Shown in pieces: positions 16,531 to 29,518 of a stretch of 64,000 bases of DNA; positions within the stretch are counted from its first letter, which is position 1, and every line of letters starts with the position of its first letter. The notes below the pieces were generated by a model. The model was not told the origin of the DNA. It ran no database searches and saw only the letters and a program-made list of their open reading frames with translations. The DNA is taken from positions 628,864 to 692,863 of the forward strand of contig NC_049986.1 of the NCBI RefSeq assembly GCF_000003815.2, given 5' to 3'. The position numbers and the translations under genes were made by a program. This DNA comes from Branchiostoma floridae. Lineage: Eukaryota > Chordata > Leptocardii > Amphioxiformes > Branchiostomatidae.

Positions 16531-16904
16531 TGTGGCCCATGGTATGTCATTCATAAGTACAATGTTTACAATCTAAGGTTAAGAAAGCAAGATTGACAAT
16601 GGAGCTAGACATGACATGTTCAGCAGAATGTGCAGAAGCATTTGTCAATTACTTTTTAAGTTAAAAGGACACATCATAAACTTTAGACTTGGTATCTATA
16701 AGAGTCATTATACCCAAGGAAGAAAACAAGCCCATATTTCAAGAACATGTGTACATAACTACCTTTTGTGTTTACTAGTTCTAAGCAATATATGGTGATT
16801 ATTTTTGGTGTTGAGGCGATACTTTTCTTTCTAGTGACTGATGACCTTGTATTAGTGTGTTTGTGTGTATAAAGACAAATAATGTAATAGGAGATTCGAA
16901 GGTG

Positions 16905-16910
16905 ATTAAA
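16905..16910 (+). promoter_or_regulatory. Probable poly(A) signal ATTAAA of gene 2
   Basis: ATTAAA in the context GGTGATTAAATAGTGCTTTG, 611 bp after the stop; the gene 1 signal at 4519 has near-identical context. Confidence 0.5.
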
Positions 16911-16930
16911 TAGTGCTTTGAAACACAACG

Positions 16931-17591
16931 ACTTGCATCATATTTTATCTGATGATATAATTTATAACAATAACCAACAAAGGCACTTTCACAGAAACCA
17001 AGTTCACTCATGTACCTTACATACTGTGAGGTAATTTGACACAAAATTGGAACAGATTCTGTATAATGTAAATTCATTTAAGTGAAATTCACGGAAAATT
17101 CACTTAAACTTTAAAGGAGGAGAAGATGGCGTTTGCTTAAAAGTTAGGAGGGAAGCAAGGGCATGCAGGAGGACCAAATGCATGTTTGTGGGTTACGACA
17201 TTATGGTGGAGAAGTTACCACAAAAACATGCCAACTAAACCAGCAAAAATATTGGTACATAATATTATATACACCACTGGTATTAGAACCAAGACACAAC
17301 TTTCACTCCTGGCATGTTTTTCCTCTGCAGGAGCATTAACCTTATGCTCTTTAACTTTCAAGTGTACCGATACACCTATGGCACGAAACAGCAAATGTTG
17401 ACTCCTTATGGTTAACTAAGCACTCTGCAAGCATGCAACTGTTACAGCAATTTGGTCATCTATGTAAAACTACTGTAAAATTTGGTATTCAAGTTGCATA
17501 ATATTCTGTAATTGCACTTTGTAAACATTTACTGTTCATCTAAGGCCTTTTCATTAAAGGTCGGTTGTTCCAAGGATCTGGAATTTCTTGT
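16931..17591. other. Convergent spacer between gene 2 and DNPEP
   Basis: No exon was recognised. A small imperfect palindrome near 17070-17110 ('TTCATTTAAGTGAAATTCAC') is the only structure seen. No AATAAA for DNPEP was found on the minus strand here. Confidence 0.35.
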
Positions 17592-20500
17592 CTATTCCAC
17601 GTTCACATTGTTGTAGATGGATGGATACTCTTGGAAGTAAGTCTGAAAGGAAACACAGGTTGTCACAACAAATACTTAATATATACTTATTATACTAGTA
17701 AGCACAACGCTGTGGCTTTATAACTTGTTGGACATTCCAATACTCCGAAGTGCAAAACCTTCTTCACACTTCATCACCCTTGAGAGGAGTTTACTCTGAG
17801 TTGCTACAGAGTACACAACAATAATTGCGTGCAAATGTACCTGCACATCCTAGCCTTTACAATGTAATGCCATGGTGCACAATAGCAGTGCAACGCAACA
17901 TGCACCTTCAGAACCTACTCTGGGGCATATACCATATTTGCCAATATGCATCCTATTATTTACTGTGTGATGTACACATGTACATGCAGAGGTGGAATGC
18001 ATTATACCGCTACTCATACTTAACACAGCACAGTGTACTCTACCTGTACAGTGTGCTACCACAGTGCACAACAGAAATGCAACAAAGCATTCTCTGCCAC
18101 ATCCTAACCATGTCGAGAGCAATACTTTGACTTGTATAACAGTTTGGCCCTTCTCATTGATTACCTACCATTTACACTGTGCAATGTCCTGGTGCACAAA
18201 AAAGGTGCAAAACAGTATGCCTTTTAAAACATACCTTATACAGAGCAATGTCATGGATCACAATACAGGGGCAAATAAGTGCACCATCTCTTTCTACCCC
18301 CTGGAGTGTAATACTCTGAGTTGCATAATACCATTTTGGCCCTTCATAGTGTGCCTTGTAAAATTAAATACCGTGGTGCACAATAGAAGTGCAATACAAC
18401 TTTTCAGAACCTTCATATGATTGTAGAGTGCACAACAGCAGTGCAACACAACTCTTTAGACCCTACCTTGTAGAGAGGAATGTCATGGTGCACATAAGCA
18501 ATGCAACACAACTCTTCATGACCTACCTTGTAGAGTGCAATACTCTGGTGCACACTGGAGGTGCAGCCCATTTCCCTGATGGAGTGCATGCTGAGTTGAG
18601 GAGCTCCGATGTCCACAGTTTTCATGCCCAGCTTGGCTGACAGAATCGGCCCTATGGTGGAGCCACAGGGACTGTCATTACGCACAACAAAGTCCTGAAA
18701 TGAGATGGAAAAGTTTCTTTTAGATATCTACCTAAAGATCCCTAAACATACTGGCCAAAACAAACCATGACATCAATCACCAAACAATTTTTGCTGTGAC
18801 AAAGAATTTCTAGGTAAGTAATCTACATGTAAGTGTTTAAGACTAGCACTGTGTTCTGAAGAAAGCTGCTACCAGTTAACCACCGTAAAATTAGAAGGAA
18901 ATTTCTGACAAAACGCATACCTTGGACACATCTATAAGTCAAAATCATCAATGATACATGTAATTAGACATTCAGATATATAGCCCATGGTATCTAAGTA
19001 ATATGTACTTACTTAATTAAGTAAGTACATTATTACCTAGCTAGTACATATTACCTGCTGTTAAAATTCACACAAGAAAGTAGGTACAGATTGGATCAGT
19101 TGAAAGGCAAAAATATTAAACTTTCTGTCACTAAAAAACACAACTTGTCAAGGTTAAGATGATCTAGGTAACTTATCCTCACCTGAAGCGGAACATTAGC
19201 CCGTGTCCCCACCTCCCTCAGGATGGACGTAGACACTGCTGTTGTGGCATACCTCTGGTTGGCATTGAACTTGATAACAATACCCTACAAGGGAATAATG
19301 GCCTCTACGTTTTGGAAGGCTGAGTATTCCTAAGAATTCATTTCTACTGCTTGTCAATTGTCATTGAAGAGCGGGTTCTAGATATTAACTGGGGATAGCA
19401 CTGGGGGTATGGAGAATTAGAATCTTTTACATTCTTTGAATGGTTAGAAAAGAAAATATCACTTAACTATGACTCATAATGGATTGTAGCATATGCATTC
19501 TAAATTCTACACACTTTCAATGAGTGCCAGGTATCCATGATCTTTTGCTACCTGGTACTTTTTTCATACGTATTCACACATGATGCTTGTGTCCTATGTG
19601 TATCTATTAGATTCATCTTACCTTGTGTAACATGGGCCTGTGGTTGTCTTCATGCTTCTCTCTGTAAAAGGCAATATTCCCATTCCATGATTGTTATTTT
19701 GAAAGCACCAAGTACACTATTTGAATAGGGAAATTTCAAGACAATGCAGTTACATGTATCAGCAGGATATCGAATTGGTGTCCTGTAGAACTTGAAACTT
19801 ACGAGTAGTTAGGATGGACCGCATGTGCCTGGTCAGCACTGAGGAGGAAAGATTTGGGGATGGCCTCCTCGAAGCAGGTGGCACGGTCCCCTACAGACAA
19901 CCTCCGCAGGATGTGTTCGGTCAGCATGGAAGCCGCTCCCTGGGCGGACTCCGAGCCTACCTAGGGTTAAACAACAAGAAGTGGTACTCAATGCCATCAC
20001 AGTAGGAGCATCCTCATAGATAGCTTTGAACAACATTTGCAGTCAGATGTGCAATGGTTACGTAAGACGGGTAGCTCAATGTGATATGACCTGAGCTGCT
20101 GATGCGCCACGTGCCTGCATAGCTGGTATGTTATGCCAAAAGGCAGTTATATCGGCTATATATTGTAGACACAGATACAGAAACATATTAAATATATTGA
20201 TATTAAACCTTCAGTGATCTAAGTCATCAATGCAGTTCTGTATAGAGTGCTACAAGTTAAAATCCATATGTCACTTCTCATATGCACATTTTGTAATCAT
20301 GTTAATCAACATGTACTATAACTTTATTGTTCTGATGATAACAAAGCAAATCTCTGTAACTTGTATGTTTTATATTACCTAATTGCCATATCTACAAATG
20401 AGAACTAAATCACAATGATTTCTACTTCTGGTACTGAGAAACCGACAATTTAGTTTGTTACCTCCTCATTGTCATAGAGTGCGATGAGCCTTATGTTAGG

Positions 20501-23500
20501 GTCAGATGTCAATGACCCATTGTCACCACTGGACTCCACCAGTCCCTGGGGAATACACACATGTTACAACACAAGTTACTATACAACCATGAAGACTGTA
20601 CTGTTACAGGAATTCAATAATGGAGAAAAGTTTTCTAAAACTGATGGAAGTCAGGGTAAGAAAACAGTTTGGACAGCAGGTGATACCATTTTCAGCACCA
20701 AGGACAGGGTAAAAATAGAAAATGAAATATTTCTTTTTACATGGTACTTACAAATGTAAAGGGTAGAGTGAATATTTCTTAAGTCTAAAAATCATCTCTA
20801 CCTTACCTGTAAGGCACAGTAGCTGCTGAGAAGGTTGTCCAGTCTTGGCGAGAACAGGAATTCTTCCAGAGCACCACCGATGGTCTGGAATCAAAAGAAA
20901 GAAAAAACACTTTCAACACAAGAAAGCATACATCGCTGATAATTTTTTTACAGCATAATACTGAATCAATAACCATCTTTTTACCAACAAATCTTAAGAG
21001 CTTGTAGGTTATATAAGATTAAGTTTAACATTTGGTTATGAAAAGTTAATATTGATATCAATAACTCACAGCAGGCTGAGTGTCGGCCAGACACAGCTCA
21101 AAGTCCAGCAGGTCCTGTGGCTGGATCCCCAGTTCCTTACACAGGAGGGTCACCAGGACTGGGGGGTGCTTGTCAGCCTGACATAAATGAGAAACATTTT
21201 ATCATACAGTCAAATAGGTGAAAAATCATTAGGTGGCAAGGTGGTTTGGCAGTAAGGCCACAGCAAGTAAATTTTATGGATGACATCCTCTGCAGACTGC
21301 AAAAATAGTGCGATAGGGCGAAAAAAAACAAGATGGGTGAAAAGAAACAAGATGGCTACATTTTCAAAAATAGGCACCATAAAGTTGTTGTGAATGTGTT
21401 AACAAGAATTAAGGAGACAAAACATGGTATCAGAGCCAACAAGGCATTCATTCCTGTATTTAAGACATGTACTGGTGTGGTAAAAGTGACACTAGTGTGG
21501 TAGACTGGCATCACCAGCAAAGTTGGTAACCTCACTCATGGCTTCCATACTGGTGTCAATTTTACAACTATCCGATAAGTTTCATTTCTACAACTACACT
21601 CCTGGGTACGTCGCAAGTGTCACTTTTACAAATACAATTATTAGGCTACAACACAACATATTTGCTCATTTTGGTACTTTATCGTCATGTTGACCACCCC
21701 TGCAGAAGAAAAAAATTCTTGTTTTTTTTCTGAAATTAGGCGAAAATTAATGCGCGCGCTGATGTCATCCATAAAATTTACTTGCTGTGGCCTAAGAGAT
21801 GTTGACCTAGAATCTAAGTAAAGGTTCTAGGTTTGAACCCCTTACAGGCCCCAGGGTTGTTCCCTTGGGAAAGCCACTTAGCACCTATTTCCTTGTAACT
21901 CAAATTAGGGATAAGTACCTAAATTTGGTTAGGGATGTCCTCTTTCATGATTGGAAGGGATCTAAAGCTGTGGCCCCATGTTTGGGAGGGGTCATACATC
22001 GAGCATGCTAAAGAACCTACCACACTTATTAAAGAGAGTTCATCCTGGTGTGAGTTGAGCAAATTATTTTATTACAGTCTGGTCTTGCACTAGCCTGGGT
22101 ACCATCCGGATAGTAGTTCGCTCCTACGTTCGCTTCTGCTATCCGTCTGGAGATGTGCGCATTCAAACCGTTTGGTGGTAATGTCAGTTAATGAGCGAAT
22201 CTATGAATAGGTTCTAGAGCGCTTGTTCGATGACAAGAGGTCTCCCACGAGCGGGCGGAGGGCTTGTCCTGTGTTGGAATGTCTGTTCGAACGAGCGCTT
22301 GAATCCATTCCATATTTTGCTCATGTGTAGGGACCAATCAGCGCCTGCTTCCAAAATTTGGACGATTCCAGACGTTAAGATGGTCCGCGTTCCCAGACGG
22401 AAGCACAGAGAAGCGACTGTATATAGTGTATAATGAATGTCAGAGCTAGAAGCGACAGTATATAGTATATAATGAACGCCAGAGCGAACTACTTTCCGGA
22501 TGGTACCCAGCTAGTCTTGCACAGCTTGTACTTACTAGACTACTGTACAAAACTAGTGTCTTATGTCGAAAGGCTGTTTCACAGTTATGGGAGAGAAACA
22601 AGCACTAGTCTTGCAAAAATCTGTCACAGTGCCTACTTCTAAAAATCTCTGGCAATGAAACGATAAATGTATTTGTTGGCACACTACTAAAGGAATCAAA
22701 AGCTTAGTTTTCTTCACAGATTTGACATTGAAGGGGATATGGGTGACATTTAGTGATTTACATGAACTCTCACCTGGCATTTTGGTTCCTCCCCCTCCTT
22801 TGCAGAAGTGTACCCTTCCAACTGGGCCTGTACTGCTGTAGACAGGACAGGTACACTAACAAACAAGGGGGTTACAAGAATATAAATGTTACTAAAAGTC
22901 TGAGACTAGCAGAATATCACATATCTATTCCAGATCAGAAGTCTGGAATACACTACTGCACACTAGAAGAGATAGTGGTCTAGAAATATCTTAAATCCAC
23001 ATTTACAGTACTGGTATATTTAAAGCTACACAATCTTTAAGCATAAACATGTTCCTCACATGTTCGTCTCTTTATTTGGGCCAAACTTGTCGTTGTGGTC
23101 CCTCATCAGGTGGATGGCGATGTTTGGCACACGTAGGATCGGGCGGTCGATACGAACCAACCGGTGCTCGATCTTGTCTGCATTCTGGGGGAAAACAGAA
23201 AAGCCTCAATAAAGATTCCACCTTTGATTCCATATGCTTTTTACAACACTCTTTGAAGAGCACAATGCTGCTGAAATAAGATCTATACCTGTATTGCATG
23301 ACAAAACATAATCTTGCAATTCTTTAAACAAAGATTACCAATCTTCAATACATTACTAGTAGGAACAGGGCTCGAAATTCATTTTTGGGATTAGGTGCAC
23401 TGGTGCACCCAGCTTAACAAATTGGGTGCACCAAAAATTTTGGGTGCACCACTTAAATTTACATGTAAGTACGTAATAACCTAATAATAAAACTTATAAT

Positions 23501-26500
23501 TAGTTACAAGCTATCACATTCTTAAACAAGTACCATGACAGACATTTTTGTTATCTTTCTAACACTCAGATATCAAGAATATGATGTATACTTGTATACT
23601 TTGGTATCTTTACATACATTTATAAACCTAAGAAAATATTTGGGTGCACCCTGTGCACCCACAGAAAATAATTGGGTGCACATCTCCAATTTTGCGTGCA
23701 CCTGGGTGCACATGCACCCAGTATTTTGAGCCCTGAGAAATAAGGTACCTACAAACATTAAAACAGTGTCTATACCTTCACTATGGGCTTTGAGTTGACT
23801 TGACTTGTAGAAAGGAAATTAACTGCAGATTACAGCTGAAAATGTTTATTTATTTATTGGTTTGGCTCTTCAACATAGCCAGGGTTGCCTAACTAGCCTG
23901 TGGCTATTACAAAGGGCGAGCCCTGCGGACAAAAACAGAGACAAATGGACAGGATAGAATCACAATATTCTAAGTACATGAAAAAGGAACTTTTATATAT
24001 ACATGGTGTAAGTAGCTGAAAATGCACAATATCAACTCACCTTGACCATGACCCTGCCAGCTACAGTGAGGTCACGGTCGAACCAGGTGTGCCAGATGCC
24101 ACCCCCGTAACATTCCACACCTACACACTGGTAACCACTCTTCAGCTTGTTGGACAGGGGTTTCACCTGCAAGTAGTCATAAACATTTGTCTGTCAAGCT
24201 TTTTCAAAGGGAACATCAGCTCAAAGCATTAAAACTCTGATGGTTAAAAAAAAAATTGATGTCTTTGACAGAATAAAAAAAAAGAAGACAAATCCAACAT
24301 ATCTACTAGATATAGCCAACACTAGTACTAACTACAGTCAAACCTGCCCGAGCGACCACCTCTTCTCAGCGACCACCTGGCCATTTCGACCGCTTTTTCT
24401 CGGTCCCGATTTATTTTCCCATCGACGTAAGCATTAAGCGACCTTTTCTCAACGACCACCTGGCCAACGCGACCACGACCGGCCCAAATTGGGACCCATA
24501 ACGACCGCATCATTTTCAAAATTGAGGTTTTCATCGATTTGCATGATAACTTACACGATTTTGTGCCGAAATCGGCCAGTTTTTGTCGGATTTTGGAGTT
24601 AAATTTACAGTTTACAGTGTGCCTGTTGTACTTTGAGATTAAAGACCTCGCTTCTTTGCGTGTGTGCAGTGTGCTTGCTTTATGCCATTAAGCACAATGG
24701 AAACCATTTATACTTTCCATCGGGCATGTTTAGAGTCGATACTCTTCTCAGCGACCACCTGTCCAAATCGACGGCTTTTTTCCGGTCCCCCTGTATTTGA
24801 CTATTCTGTTTTCACAATAATGTTCATCACTGTCCATATGTATGTCTCCTCTTGTTTCCCCCACTTACCTGAAATAAAGCTATGGCCATGGGGCTCAATG
24901 ACTGACTGACCTGTAATTAGCCTTTGGGCATAAACTTGCAAATAAAATTTCACAAAATTCCACCAATTCACCAGAAAGCACATCTTTAGAAGTTATAGTA
25001 CATTCCCCACCATGTTTAAAGTATCAGGTATCAGTTTTTTTTTTAATTATGTTGTCTGCATTGTTTTTACTTCTACTGACAAAATCATTGTAACTCAACA
25101 AATGTCTATAAAGAATGACCTGTTAGAACAGAAATTCCTCATTCCTTTTTTAATGATTTCATGTCCATCTCAATTTTTGTTCACAGATTATTGTGCTTTA
25201 ACTAAAACAATAATCTAAAAAATCATGTCAATGATGATGTACACGTACCTTGAGACATGGGCTGTCAGTGTGAGCTCCCACTATAGTGAATCCGTTCCCA
25301 GGTTTGTACTGTCCTCCCACAGCGAAGGCTACAACAGTCGACTGGTTCCTCGTCACAAAGTACTGGGATGGACAAGATATGGCAGTTACTGAGTTAGTAG
25401 ACCAGGGTTGTAGCAAGCACCTGTCCTTCAGTCCTTTGAAGGAATTTTGCAGCTGGGGACTGAAAAAAGTTTTCCCCATTCCGTCCCATGGGACAGACAA
25501 AAATTGATATGTAAAGATATAAAAAAACTGAAACCCATGTGTTCTTCTTCACCAAAACAGATGCCATTGAACAGTTTAGTCTACAAGCAAAATTTGCACA
25601 TCAAAATGCAGGAAATAGTGTTTCAGAGGGTCTTGATTTAAAAATTTTCTGGGACCCAGACCCCCAAGAAATGACGCGCAACGTCATGCCATTCCTTCGG
25701 TGCTCGATAGGATTCCCATTCAAAATGAAGGGGACTGAAAATGATTTCAGGCTGGCTACAACCCTGTAGTAGACCATTACATACTGCAGTGGATTCATTC
25801 ATTTTTCCTGGGATTTGATTTCATGGAAAAAGTGGAAATGTTCATGGCTGAAACAATACTGTGACATTAACACATACTCAATTCATGAGTCCAAGTGGAG
25901 TGAATTTACAGATTTCAAGGTGGGAAAAAACCTACCACCCACATTTCAAGATTTAAACTATTGAATAACTTCCCATATATTCATCAAAAAACAAGATCAG
26001 ATTACCACCACTCTAAATCAGTAAATGTGAAACCGTGGTGTTTTAATGGTTCCACCCCTGAGGTGTTGCCAAAATCAATATAAGAGCATTGATTACCTCC
26101 TGTGTTGACTAGTGTAAGAGTTAACTGACCTTGTTGTTGGGTTTGATGTCCCACTGATCCGCCTCACGCAGCTCACTGAAGCCTGCTGCTCTCAGGATCG
26201 TCCTGCACTCCTCAACAACTGATGAAGGAAAACACTAAAGCTCATTTTCACATATTTTGTAGGATTGTTCCCTGAACTTACACACCATTATCAATACTAG
26301 TCTGTGTAACACAAACTCCGCTGTCCAGGGCTGTAACTGGCCCCTCCCGGCGGATGTTTGGCGGGCTGCTATAACTGCGAGATTTAATCAGGCTATATCA
26401 ATATTATTCTTGTGAATTACTTTCGCACCCTGCAGATGGCAATCATGCCCGTAGCTAGGGGGGGTTCGGGGGATGCGGACGCGGGCTCGAAGGTCCGCTT

Positions 26501-28720
26501 CTTTCTCGAAGGTTCGTTTTTTCAATGCACAATACTTTTAAAAGGCGGACTAATTTGTATTTCCAACGGGTCTAGAATCCTAGAAAAATTGCTCCGAGAC
26601 ATTGTCATAGAGTAAAGATGAACCCTGCAGTTTACAGTTAGTTCTTCCTGAGTCCGGGGCGTGCTACTGTTTTGTAAAAGACCAGGCCCGTGCGAGGCGG
26701 GGCGCGGCACGCGTTAGAAAGACAACTTTCACGCCATCACCCTCGTTGAACTCCAGCTCCGGCCAGCAAGGTCCAGCTCTTGCCCGCACGGTCCAGGCCG
26801 TGCAGGCCGGAGCTGGGATGTGCGGGCCGGAGCTGGGACGTGCGGGCCGGAACTGGAATCAAAGCGGGCCGGAGCTGCACCGTGCTGGCAAGAGCTGGAC
26901 CGTGCGGGCTGGAGCTGGAGTTTAACGGGGGTGGCAATGAAAGTGGCTGGCCGCAGTCAAAAAAGTCAAGCCTGGCTGTTGCTATGGTAAAAGGCGCCCG
27001 GAAGTTTGGCGGACTGTGGATGACAGCGCCGACACAAGTTAAGATAAGCTATAGAACTGTAGTTAATTAATAAATGTAGATGCCATACTTTTTATCTTGT
27101 ACAATTGTTGTGCAACAAAGGTATACACAGTGATAGAGCCTGCTGATTGGCACGATGTAGTTTTACCCATTTCTAAGAGGAAAAACATTTCAAGTACAAG
27201 AGCATTGTAAAGCATCCAGTTTTCGAGGTTACGTGTCGGTTGTCGTATAAATTGAATGGGGTATCAGAGCCAGTTAAAAGTTCGGAGAAGTGATGACGTG
27301 CCATTTCATAACTGATGTACCCAATCTTTCGTTTTCGTCGAATAAAATAATGTCTGAAGTAGTTGTGTGAAAATCTCTCAAAAACGCAGGAAATGCCATT
27401 TCAGAGAGTTCAATTTTCAAAATTTTCCGGGGGAGCATGCCCTGGACCCCCTAGGAATCTACCACTACATGCTAAGAAGAACGTAGCTATCTAGAAATAT
27501 AAATGTACCCTTTTTCTATCAATTTAACTTACACACATTTCAGGACAAGATTATTTTTTAAGTAGCCTGGTACCCAGCCATACGACAGTTCCCGAGTCCC
27601 TTCTGTCTTTTTTTATTTGTATGATAAAAAAATGTCTGGATACCAAGCTACAAAAACAGTGACTTCCTAAATCTTAGTTGACTTGTATTTTAACATTGAA
27701 ATCAAATCATATTAAGAAATTAAACCAGCCATGTTTCTACATTTTCTTTTTCTCATAGAAGTCGTATTAAGTATACAAAAGAAACAAATATCAATATCAC
27801 AATACGATCAAAATATGAAAGTGTGTCGGACTAACTCGACATTGTGCTGCAATCTGTGTTAATGGATGAGCCCAAATGGGAGCCCAAAGCTGAGTTCGAC
27901 GGCTGGACACACTGCCTCACGTTTGGAACCTATGTTTTGACACAGCAAGATAAAATACAAAATAGAATGCCCGATAAAAACGACTAAAAAAACGTTTAAA
28001 AAAAAAACACAAAAAAACAGCCGGAGCCTAACCTCTGCTTGGAGAGTATGGAAAACCCTGCCGCGGCACGTTTGGAACTGGGCTCGGAAGTGTTGGAATC
28101 TGCCGCGGCACGTTTGGAAAACCCTGCCGGGCACGTTTGGAAATTGGGCTCGGAAGTGTTGGAATCGCCGCGGCACGTTTGGAATTAGGATCGAAAGTGT
28201 TTGAATAATTTTGTCCCAGTCGGCCACGGTACTTTGGGGTCCTTAACCACGTACCAATGTGTTAAATCCTGATAGGCAAAACAACTGTGTTCTGCTATCA
28301 TAACGGTAACGTTACATGTTAAAGTTAGTGAGCCATATTGAAACAGGTGCAGGTGTTCAAATAAATAATCCATCGACCTTACCATGGAAAGGTGACTGGC
28401 ACTTGTTCACAAAGTCAACAAACTTTCTGGCAGCACTCAGGATCGCTTCTTTAGTTCCAGCCTGGGGTAAGGAAAGCAGAGTCAGAATCTGATACAAAAC
28501 AATTGATTCAAAGTTCCCATATCCAGAAACTCAACAAAAGAGGTCCAGTGAAAGGGGGGAGGGGGGCGCACATGTCACATGTGATAAAACAGCTCTAATT
28601 TCGACATGTGCTTGAACTAAGATTATCTAGGGCAAAACAAAGGGTCTTAACTTGTCACGAGAAACTATGTTTTAGAAGGAAGCCACTTACTGCTGTCGCT
28701 TGAGCCATCGGGGCAGCCAT
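17592..28720 (-). CDS. DNPEP: Aspartyl aminopeptidase (M18), complete
   Basis: Fifteen exons in transcript order: 28691-28720, 28383-28461, 26130-26218, 25249-25362, 24041-24166, 23060-23184, 22774-22855, 21070-21177, 20807-20884, 20462-20545, 19803-19960, 19622-19661, 19183-19284, 18527-18694, 17592-17642. Phases all agree and give 477 aa, the usual family length. M18 enzymes are dodecameric, cytosolic zinc peptidases that remove N-terminal Asp/Glu. Family landmarks: His97 in GAHTDSPCL, Asp267 in PRLDNL, Glu304-Glu305 in YDNEE, Asp348 in [12 protein letters not shown] and His442 in MHSIREM, matching the catalytic and two-zinc ligands. The start was chosen because ATG at 28720 opens a short first exon with a good donor (GCA|GTAAGT). 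The 40-nt exon 19622-19661 is easily missed but restores frame. The intron after exon 14 holds an unusual repeat array. Confidence 0.95.
17829..18553 (-). repeat. 60-bp tandem repeat spanning an exon-intron boundary of DNPEP
   Basis: Read on the minus strand, a unit starts GTGCACCA, runs through ATTGC(A/C)CT(C/G)TACAAG|GTAGG and ends AGTTGTGTTGCA. Unit starts at 18553, 18493 and 18433 are exactly 60 bp apart; more diverged units continue to about 17829. The first unit contains the last 27 nt of exon 14 plus the true donor (18526-18525). The second carries a copy of both, with a donor-like GTAGGG at 18466. Confidence 0.8.
21231..22040 (+). mobile_element. tRNA-derived SINE split by a nested TIR element
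   Basis: A promoter-like 'GTGGTTTGGCAGTAAG' is interrupted at 21256-21792; it continues with a B-box-like GGTTCTAGGTTTGAACCCC and a SINE body ('CCCTTGGGAAAGCCACTTAG'). It lies in a DNPEP intron. Confidence 0.5.
21256..21792. mobile_element. 537-bp TIR element, TAA target duplication
   Basis: Ends GGCCACAGCAAGTAAATTTT and its complement AAAATTTACTTGCTGTGGCC; the flanks are TAA at 21253-21255 and 21793-21795. A 3-bp TWA duplication suits PIF/Harbinger-type non-autonomous elements. No transposase frame. Shares the GGCCAC start with 43341-43710. Confidence 0.65.
22091..22513. mobile_element. 423-bp TAGCCTGG element, 9-bp target duplication (copy 1)
   Basis: Starts TAGCCTGGGTACCATCCGGA and ends with TCCGGATGGTACCCAGCTA. 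Flanked by GTCTTGCAC on both sides (22082-22090, 22514-22522). An internal tandem pair 'AGAAGCGAC(T/A)GTATATAGT' lies near the right end. Highly similar to 49978-50414. Non-coding. Confidence 0.8.
23367..23740. mobile_element. hAT-like MITE rich in GGTGCACC
   Basis: Starts CAGGGCTCGAAATT and ends TTTTGAGCCCTG, the CAGGG-type ends common in hAT elements. Sub-terminal GGTGCACC motifs occur on both sides. No clear 8-bp duplication, so it is old or mis-bounded. Confidence 0.5.
24330..24800. mobile_element. Decayed pogo/Tc1-like fragment
   Basis: CAGTCAAACCTGCCCGAGCGACCACCT-like end followed by repeated 'CGACCACCTG(G/T)CC', as in tandem sub-terminal motifs of pogo-type elements. Related debris occurs near 51055-51115. 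No transposase frame. Confidence 0.35.
26745..26935. repeat. GC-rich minisatellite (GTGCGGGCCGGAGCTGG)
   Basis: About eight degenerate copies of a 17-20 bp unit on both strands, within the second DNPEP intron. Open frames across it are repeat artefacts. Confidence 0.6.
27563..27651. mobile_element. Short TAGCCTGG-family element
   Basis: Starts TAGCCTGGTACCCAGCCATA and ends GGATACCAAGCTA, related to the ends of 37895-38668. No matching flank duplication was seen. Confidence 0.4.
28053..28202. repeat. Minisatellite (GCCGCGGCACGTTTGGAA / GGCTCGGAAGTGTTGGAA)
   Basis: Two alternating short motifs repeat three to four times in a DNPEP intron, preceded by the 'ACCTCTGCTTGGAGA' end of a small inverted-repeat family also seen at 31309, 40988 and 52364. 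Confidence 0.5.
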
Positions 28721-29518
28721 ATTTCCAACCTAGACTGAGAGTGACCGGCGAAAGGGTTGGCACTCAAAGGACGTCACCTAGCGGTATGTGCCAGAATTTC
28801 AGACAAAACCAGAGCAATTCGATTCATGTATAGAAGAACTTTATTGCACGACAATTGTACATGGTACAAAGTATGGCAACAACTATTACATAAAGTACAA
28901 AATAGATGTATAACGTTAGGATAAAGCTTTACATCATAGGCTAATATGCATAATTCATTCATATAGTATCATAATGAAGTAGGCTAATCATTAGCTTCAG
29001 TATTCTTTCTAATAGCAAAGCAGTCCTTGATATATTTGCCTATTTTTGCATTATGGGAGTTCTGACATCTAAATAAATGTGCAAATCTGTCTGTAGCATC
29101 GAGTCTTTTGAAATATGTTGTACTTGCTTCGAGAAACGAAAAAGGCAATCATCTATCCTACCTAAAAATAATAGTATAGCAATACTGTGTCCCATTTTGG
29201 AAGATCTAGACAATCATATTTTCGCTAGTACTGATGGGAATGCCCCACATTGCATAAAACGCAGCAAACAAAGAAAATATCCTCACTCCACTCTTCTGTC
29301 CAGTTTTGTTTTGTTTCCTGCTGAGATTGTTCTGTAGCTACTCATTCATGTTCTCCAGACAGCAGCACACAATCTTTGCTATCTAAACTGTGACTTAACG
29401 TTACCTCCTGAAATAGTACTCAAAGCTTACAGGGTAGAAAATGTAGGAGTAGCACTAATAGGAGGACCGTTGACTGATGCGATCAGTTTGACACTACAAG
29501 AAACAGCAGGTGGCAGTG
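28721..29518. promoter_or_regulatory. Divergent promoter region, DNPEP / NHL gene
   Basis: About 800 bp separate the two outward-facing start codons. No TATA box or other decisive element was picked out. It should hold both 5' UTRs and promoters. Confidence 0.4.

Noticed and set aside
17829-18553. Regular 60-bp units resembling a CRISPR array
   Set aside because: Units are contiguous tandem copies without unique spacers, in a eukaryotic intron.
26737-27070. Open frames on both strands with Pro/Arg/Leu repeats
   Set aside because: Products of the GC-rich minisatellite in a DNPEP intron.
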